The position numbers and the translations under genes are program-made. The notes beneath the pieces are model-generated. The model was not told where the DNA came from. It searched no databases and saw nothing but the letters and a program-made list of their open reading frames with translations. Below, piece after piece: positions 5,523-10,239 of a DNA stretch of 10,239 bases. Every line of letters starts with the position of its first letter. Within the stretch, counting starts at the first letter, position 1. Origin of the DNA: an uncultured Eubacterium sp. (lineage in GTDB: Bacteria; Bacillota; Clostridia; Lachnospirales; Lachnospiraceae); the NCBI GenBank assembly GCA_904502145.1, contig CAJGDH010000051.1, positions 1 through 10,239 of the forward strand, in the 5' to 3' direction.

Positions 5523-7196
5523 ATGAAAAAGTCAATGTTGGCACTTGTGCTTGCGATTGTTATGATCGTAGGTCTTGTGGGCTGTGGCAGCAGTGGCGGC
5601 GGCAAAGCCGAAGATTCCACTCAGGCAGCAGCTCCCGCAGCCGCCGGCGGATCCGATCTTAAGGTTATGATCGAGACGGGCGTTGAGTCCCTTGATCCCC
5701 AGGTTGCAACTGACGGAACATCCTTCGAGTTCATCGCGAACTACACGGATGGTCTTATGCAGATGGATGCTGACGGACAGCCGATCCCGGCCATCGCAGA
5801 ATCCTATGAAGTTTCTGAAGACGGTACAGAGTATACTTTCCATCTCAGAGATGCAAAATGGAGTAACGGAACACCTGTCACTGCGGCAGACTTCGTGTTT
5901 GCATGGCAGAGAGCCGTAGATCCGGCACTTTCTTCCGAGTATTCCTACATGCTCAGCGATATCGGCCAGATTGCCAATGCAGCTGAGATCATCGCAGGGG
6001 AGAAGGACAAGAGCGAACTGGGTGTTACCGCAGTGGATGACAAGACACTCAAGGTTACACTTAATGTTCCTGTCAGCTATTTCTTAAGCCTGATGTATTT
6101 CCCGACCTACTATCCGATGAACGAAGAGTTCTTCAACAGTGTCGGCGACAACTATGGTACCAGCGCAGACACCGTATTAAGCAACGGCGCATTCATCGTG
6201 GATGATTACACTGTAGCAGGTAATGCACTTCACCTTACCAAGAACCCGGATTACTGGGATGCTGACAGAGTGCAGCTTTCCGGCATCAGCTATCAGGTGA
6301 TCCAGGATTCCCAGCAGGCTCTGATGAGCTATCAGAACGGCGACCTCGATACTACCCTCATCAATGGTGACCAGGTAGACCAGGTACAGGGAAGCGAAGA
6401 GTTCCAGGCAATCGGTGCAGGATACCTCTGGTACATCAGCCCCAACATCGATGCAGTGGACGCATTAAAGAACCTGAATATCCGTATGGCCCTCACTATG
6501 GCCATCGACCGTGAAACCATCACAAGGGACGTACTGAAAGACGGATCCAATCCTTCTTACCGTGCCGTACCGATGGATTTCTGTACAGGTCCTGACGGAA
6601 AAGACTTCTCCGAAGATCAGGAGATGCATAAAGACGTATGTAACTTCGATGCAGCAAAAGCAGCTGACTTCTGGAAGAAAGGTCTTGAAGAATTAGGTAT
6701 CGACAGCCTTGAGCTTGAAATGATCGTGGATGATGACGATGCACCGAAGAAGGTATCCACCGTTCTGAAAGAGCAGTGGGAGACCACTCTTCCCGGATTC
6801 ACCGTCAACTTAAGAACAGAGCCCAAGAAACAGAGAGTAGAAGACATGCAGGACGGCAACTTCCAGCTGGCTCTTACCCGTTGGGGACCGGACTATGCTG
6901 ACCCCATGACCTATCTTGGTATGTGGATTACCGGCAACGATAACAACTATGGTCTCTGGAGCAACGAAGAGTACGATGCGATCATCTCAGAATGTACCAT
7001 CGGAAAGACAGCCATGGATGCTGAAGCACGCTGGGCAGAACTCTTCAAAGCTGAAGAAATCGTATTAAATGAGGCCGTGATCTTCCCGATCTACGGACAG
7101 TGCAACGCTGAGATGCTCAGCTCCAAGGTTACCGGTATCGAGTTCCATCCGGTAGCTCTTAACCGTGTTTACAAGAACGCTGTAAAATCAGAATAA
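5523..7196 (+). CDS. oppA: Oligopeptide ABC transporter substrate-binding lipoprotein (OppA/DppE type)
   Basis: This 557-residue extracellular receptor binds peptides for the importer encoded downstream. The signal peptide MKKSMLALVLAIVMIVGLVGC has lipobox LVGC with Cys21, followed by a Gly/Ser/Ala-rich linker to about residue 43. The SBP_bac_5 fold follows: VESLDPQVATDG near the start, then the family signature AESYEVSEDGTEYTFHLRDAKWSNGTPVTAADFVFAWQRAVDP split over about residues 96-138. Later come SNGAFIVDDY, LNIRMALTMAIDRETI and RWGPDYADPMTYLGMW. The length is normal for OppA-like proteins (about 540-560). The ATG at 5523 has AAAGGAGG (5507-5514) 8 nt before it and begins the signal peptide. 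The in-frame extension to a GTG at 5478 has no ribosome site. Peptide is the likely ligand, but members of this family can take other solutes. Confidence 0.96.
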   Translation: MKKSMLALVLAIVMIVGLVGCGSSGGGKAEDSTQAAAPAAAGGSDLKVMIETGVESLDPQVATDGTSFEFIANYTDGLMQMDADGQPIPAIAESYEVSEDGTEYTFHLRDAKWSNGTPVTAADFVFAWQRAVDPALSSEYSYMLSDIGQIANAAEIIAGEKDKSELGVTAVDDKTLKVTLNVPVSYFLSLMYFPTYYPMNEEFFNSVGDNYGTSADTVLSNGAFIVDDYTVAGNALHLTKNPDYWDADRVQLSGISYQVIQDSQQALMSYQNGDLDTTLINGDQVDQVQGSEEFQAIGAGYLWYISPNIDAVDALKNLNIRMALTMAIDRETITRDVLKDGSNPSYRAVPMDFCTGPDGKDFSEDQEMHKDVCNFDAAKAADFWKKGLEELGIDSLELEMIVDDDDAPKKVSTVLKEQWETTLPGFTVNLRTEPKKQRVEDMQDGNFQLALTRWGPDYADPMTYLGMWITGNDNNYGLWSNEEYDAIISECTIGKTAMDAEARWAELFKAEEIVLNEAVIFPIYGQCNAEMLSSKVTGIEFHPVALNRVYKNAVKSE

Positions 7197-7238
7197 TCTG
7201 AATCACAAGTCAGGACAGATTCTGAGTTCCTGAATTCC

Positions 7239-7275
7239 GGGCCGTACAATCCAGTACATTGTGCGGCCCCTTTTT
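7239..7275 (+). terminator. Intrinsic terminator between oppA and oppB
   Basis: GGGCCGTACAAT (7239-7250) pairs over 12 positions, with one T-G wobble, with ATTGTGCGGCCC (7258-7269) around a 7-nt loop. Five Ts follow after one C (7271-7275). It lies inside the operon, so downstream genes probably depend on read-through. Confidence 0.92.
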
Positions 7276-7315
7276 GAACGATAATACATCGCCTATCCCT
7301 GAGAGGAGAATAAAC

Positions 7316-8251
7316 GTGAAAAAATACGTTGCGAAGCGTGTGATCACTGCATTTTTTACTTTGCTGGTCATACTGCTGGTACTCTTTATCCTCATGCAGC
7401 TGATGCCGGGTTCTCCCTTTAACGATGAGAAACTGACCGTGGAACAGAAGGCGGCCCTCTATGCCAAATACGGGCTGGACCAGCCGGTGGTCGTCCAGTT
7501 CGGCCGCTATGTCACAAACATGCTGCGTGGAGATTTTGGAGTCAGTTATAAGATTTCGAAAAATACACCTATCGCCCAGCTGATCGCTGTACGACTTCCG
7601 GTGTCTATTGCCATTGGAGGCTATGCCGTCGCCCTCGGCGCCCTTGTGGGACTTATCCTCGGGCTGATCGCGGCTTTGTGCCGGGATACCATACTGGATA
7701 CCCTGTGTACGGTTATATCGGTTATCGGTGTATCTGTACCTTCCTATGTATTTGCCCTGGCATTAAGCTTCCAGTTCGGCTATAAATGGCATATCTTTCC
7801 CATGCTTTACAATACGGCGGAGGCGCTGAATTCCAGTGTCCTGCCCAGTATCTCCCTGTCCATGTTCACCATGGCATCCATCGCCCGTTTTACCAGGACG
7901 GAGATGCTGGAGGTTATGGGAAGTGAATATATGCTCCTGGCGGAAAGCAAGGGGATATCGGGGGCTGCCCTGATCTTCCGGCATGCTCTCCGAAATGCAC
8001 TGATCCCTATCATCACGGTTCTGGCGCCTTTGATCGTGGACCTGATGACAGGTTCCCTTGTGGTGGAGAAGATCTTCTCCATCCCGGGAGTGGGATCGCT
8101 TCTGGTAAACGCGATCCAGTCCAATGACTACAACGTGGTAATCTCGCTGAGTTTTATCTACTCGGCCATGTACATCGCCATCATGCTGGTTGTGGATATC
8201 CTCTACGGTATCATTGACCCGAGGATCCGACTGGCCAAGGATGATGCTTAA
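7316..8251 (+). CDS. oppB: Peptide ABC transporter permease (OppB/DppB type)
   Basis: This 311-residue inner-membrane subunit is one of the two that form the peptide channel. It starts with a basic stretch and a long hydrophobic helix (residues 9-30) ending in LMPGSPF, then the periplasmic region with KYGLDQPVVVQFGRYVTNMLRGDFGVSY, a pattern diagnostic of OppB/DppB. The EAA loop that docks to the ATPases is at about residues 204-232 (EYMLLAESKGISGAALIFRH). SIPGVGSLLVNAI and a C-terminal DPRIRL complete the family pattern. The GTG at 7316 was chosen because AGGAG (7304-7308) lies 7 nt before it and the length is typical. The longer frame from 7259 would start within the terminator. oppC begins 18 nt after the stop. 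Confidence 0.95.
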   Translation: MKKYVAKRVITAFFTLLVILLVLFILMQLMPGSPFNDEKLTVEQKAALYAKYGLDQPVVVQFGRYVTNMLRGDFGVSYKISKNTPIAQLIAVRLPVSIAIGGYAVALGALVGLILGLIAALCRDTILDTLCTVISVIGVSVPSYVFALALSFQFGYKWHIFPMLYNTAEALNSSVLPSISLSMFTMASIARFTRTEMLEVMGSEYMLLAESKGISGAALIFRHALRNALIPIITVLAPLIVDLMTGSLVVEKIFSIPGVGSLLVNAIQSNDYNVVISLSFIYSAMYIAIMLVVDILYGIIDPRIRLAKDDA

Positions 8252-8269
8252 GGAAGGTGGTACGCATAT

Positions 8270-9343
8270 ATGTTTAAGAAGAAAAAAGCGGCTGCCTCCT
8301 ACCAGCCGGTCGCCAATACCTATGTGCCGGTGGATACGGATTTCGTCTTAAAAGACAATGCAGGAGATCTGGAGATCGATACCACTTTCAAGGCCCAGAG
8401 CTTCTGGAAGGAAGGATCCTACCGTTTCTTCCGTAAGGGGAGTGCCGTGTTCGGTATGATCATGATCCTCCTGATCACCATCATGGCGATCATCGGTCCC
8501 GGCATGAATGACTATACCTACTCCGGCCAGATCCTGGCGGAGAAGAGTCTGGCACCCCGTGTGAAAGGACTCGAAAATCTGGGAATCTTTGACGGCTCCG
8601 AGAAAATGAACACCGTTTCCGGTGTTGTCGAAGTGAACAATTACAAAGACAAGGGGCTGGATGATACCTACTACTGGTTCGGTTCCGACAATTTCGGCCG
8701 TGACATCTGGACCCGTACCTGGCACGGTGCAAGGGTTTCCCTGATCATCGCGGTGGTGGCCGCGGTCATCGATATGATCATCGGTATGAGCTACGGTCTG
8801 ATCTCCGGGTATTTCGGGGGGAAGACGGATATGGTCATGCAGAGGATCCTAGAGGTGGCCAACTCCATTCCGAGACTGGTCATCGTTACCCTGCTTCTCC
8901 TGGTATTCAAGCCGGGTATGCTCACCATCATCATCGCCCTGATGCTCACCGAATGGGTGGGCATGAGCCGTATTGCCCGGGCGGAGATGCTGAAACTGAA
9001 GGAGCAGGAGTTCGTCCTGGCGTCCAGGACCCTTGGCGCGGGAAGCTTTTTCATCATTTTCAGGGAAGTGCTTCCCAACATCATCGGTCCCATCATCACA
9101 CAGGTTATGTTCTCCATTCCGACGGCGATCTTTACCGAGGCATTCCTCTCCTTCGTCGGTCTGGGTATCCCTGTGCCCCAGTGTTCTCTCGGATCTCTGA
9201 TCTCGGACGGGTTCAACAGCTTTACCACCCATCCTTATCAGATCGTAGCCCCCATCCTCGTGATGGCCTTCCTGATGCTCTCCTTCAACCTTGTGGCTGA
9301 CGGGCTCAGGGAAGCGCTGGATCCGAAGATGAAAGGAATGTGA
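8270..9343 (+). CDS. oppC: Peptide ABC transporter permease (OppC/DppC type)
   Basis: This 357-residue inner-membrane subunit pairs with OppB. A lysine-rich N-terminal cytoplasmic region of about 57 residues precedes helix 1 (about 58-77). A longer than usual external segment (about 78-136), containing LAPRVKGLENLGIFDG, leads to WFGSDNFGRDIWTRTWHGARVSL (136-158), the diagnostic OppC/DppC motif. The EAA loop is at about 247-270 (EFVLASRTLGAGSFFIIFRE). FTEAFLSFVGLGIPVP and DGLREALDPKMKG follow near the end. The extended tail and insert explain why it exceeds the typical length near 300; similar inserts are known to me in other Firmicute OppC proteins. The ribosome site AAGGAAGGTGG (8250-8260) lies 9 nt before the ATG. 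oppD starts 10 nt after the stop. Confidence 0.96.
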   Translation: MFKKKKAAASYQPVANTYVPVDTDFVLKDNAGDLEIDTTFKAQSFWKEGSYRFFRKGSAVFGMIMILLITIMAIIGPGMNDYTYSGQILAEKSLAPRVKGLENLGIFDGSEKMNTVSGVVEVNNYKDKGLDDTYYWFGSDNFGRDIWTRTWHGARVSLIIAVVAAVIDMIIGMSYGLISGYFGGKTDMVMQRILEVANSIPRLVIVTLLLLVFKPGMLTIIIALMLTEWVGMSRIARAEMLKLKEQEFVLASRTLGAGSFFIIFREVLPNIIGPIITQVMFSIPTAIFTEAFLSFVGLGIPVPQCSLGSLISDGFNSFTTHPYQIVAPILVMAFLMLSFNLVADGLREALDPKMKGM

Positions 9344-9353
9344 GGTGGATGAT

Positions 9354-10239
9354 ATGGCAGAATATAATGAAAAGATTCTTGATATCAAAAACCTTGATAT
9401 AACTTTTAAGACCATCGCAGGCCCTGTTCATGCCATCCGCGGGATCAACGTGGACCTCATGAAGGGGGAGACGGTGGCCATCGTGGGGGAATCCGGCTCA
9501 GGAAAGTCCGTGACCATGAAGGCCGCCATGGGTATCCTCGCCCAGAATGCCGTGGTAAACAGCGGAACCATCGAATTCACCTACACCGGCGACAACGGGG
9601 AGAAGGAGACGGTGGATATCCTTAAGCAAAGCAAGAACTGGATCCGTAAAAATATCAACGGACGAAGGATATCCATGGTATTCCAGGATCCCATGACCTC
9701 CCTGGACCCCACCATGAGTATAGGAAAGCAGATCATGGAGGGAATGATCTGGCATTACAAGATGCCGAAGCAGGAAGCCTATGAGAAGTCTGTACAGCTT
9801 CTCCGGGAGGTAGGTATCGATGATCCGGAAAAGCGGATGAAAAACTATCCCCACCAGCTTTCCGGCGGTATGAGGCAGAGGGTCGTGATCGCCATTGCCC
9901 TGGCCTGTGACCCGGATCTGCTGATCTGTGATGAGCCCACCACCGCCCTGGATGTGACCATTCAGGCCAAGATCCTTGAGCTGATCAAGAAGGTGCAGAA
10001 AGAAAGAGGAATCTCCGTAATCTACATCACCCATGACCTGGGGGTTGTGGCCAAGGTGGCGGACTATGTAAATGTAATGTATGCAGGTAAGATCGTGGAG
10101 ACGGGCAAGATCAATGAGATCTACTATGATCCGCGGCACCCCTATACCTGGGGACTGCTTTCCGCCATGCCGGATCTGGATACCGACGATGACCGTCTGT
10201 ATACCATCCCCGGATCACCGCCTAACCTCATCCGTGAGC
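9354..10239 (+). CDS. oppD: Peptide ABC transporter ATP-binding protein (OppD/DppD type), 3' end missing
   Basis: This is the first 295 codons of a cytoplasmic ATPase; the frame is still open at the right edge. Motifs are complete: Walker A GESGSGKS (45-52), Q-loop Gln111 in RRISMVFQDPMTSLDPTM, signature LSGGMRQR (169-176), Walker B LLICDE (189-194), D-loop TALD (197-200) and switch His227 in IYITHDLGVVA. The C-terminal oligopeptide-transporter domain has begun with DPRHPYTWGLLSAMP and IPGSPPNL. The cysteine-rich end of that domain would lie outside the window. GAGGTG overlapping the oppC stop lies a few nt before the ATG. Residues 74-95 hold a polar insert (TYTGDNGEKETVDILKQSK), common in OppD proteins. 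The operon order suggests that an OppF ATPase follows. Confidence 0.95.
   Translation, partial: MAEYNEKILDIKNLDITFKTIAGPVHAIRGINVDLMKGETVAIVGESGSGKSVTMKAAMGILAQNAVVNSGTIEFTYTGDNGEKETVDILKQSKNWIRKNINGRRISMVFQDPMTSLDPTMSIGKQIMEGMIWHYKMPKQEAYEKSVQLLREVGIDDPEKRMKNYPHQLSGGMRQRVVIAIALACDPDLLICDEPTTALDVTIQAKILELIKKVQKERGISVIYITHDLGVVAKVADYVNVMYAGKIVETGKINEIYYDPRHPYTWGLLSAMPDLDTDDDRLYTIPGSPPNLIRE

Noticed and set aside
8790..9415. Long lower-strand open frames opposite oppC and the other transporter genes
   Set aside because: They are antisense shadows of well-supported genes, with low-complexity or Arg/His-rich translations and no ribosome sites.

Overview
The window looks like chromosomal DNA from a Gram-positive anaerobe of the Clostridia, most likely a Lachnospiraceae-type gut Firmicute. 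This is inferred from the lipoprotein signal peptides (LAGC and LVGC lipoboxes), strong AGGAGG-type ribosome binding sites, intermediate GC, paired short-chain chromate transporters and a COG2509-type FAD protein. It is not proven by any marker gene. No RNA gene, CRISPR array, insertion sequence or phage gene was found.

Layout, left to right. (1) 1-1000 (+): two short ChrA-family transporter genes overlapping by 4 bp; the first is cut by the window edge. (2) 1075-3636 (+): a polar amino-acid ABC importer, made of a lipoprotein binding protein, an intrinsic terminator, a HisM/GlnP-type permease and a GlnQ/HisP-type ATPase. The ATPase gene ends in a tandem triplicate of 14 bp. (3) 3697-3768: a very long hairpin with U-tracts in both directions, separating convergent genes. 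(4) 3821-5191 (-): an uncharacterised FAD-dependent dehydrogenase with a four-cysteine cluster. (5) 5192-5522: a divergent regulatory region. It holds one promoter for the FAD gene with a palindrome/tandem repeat at the expected transcription start, one promoter for the peptide transporter, and several AT-rich inverted repeats between them. (6) 5523-10239 (+): an oligopeptide/dipeptide ABC importer operon in the order binding protein, terminator, OppB, OppC, OppD; OppD runs off the right edge and OppF probably follows.

The common theme is uptake of amino acids and peptides. Both importers share one architecture: binding-protein gene, strong intrinsic terminator, then the membrane and ATPase genes with no convincing promoter of their own. 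This suggests that the binding protein is made in excess and the pump parts come from read-through. Most of the window is ordinary transporter content. The parts most worth a second look are the FAD protein with its CX9CX2CX2C cluster and the operator-like DNA at its promoter. I see no evidence of an exotic new system.
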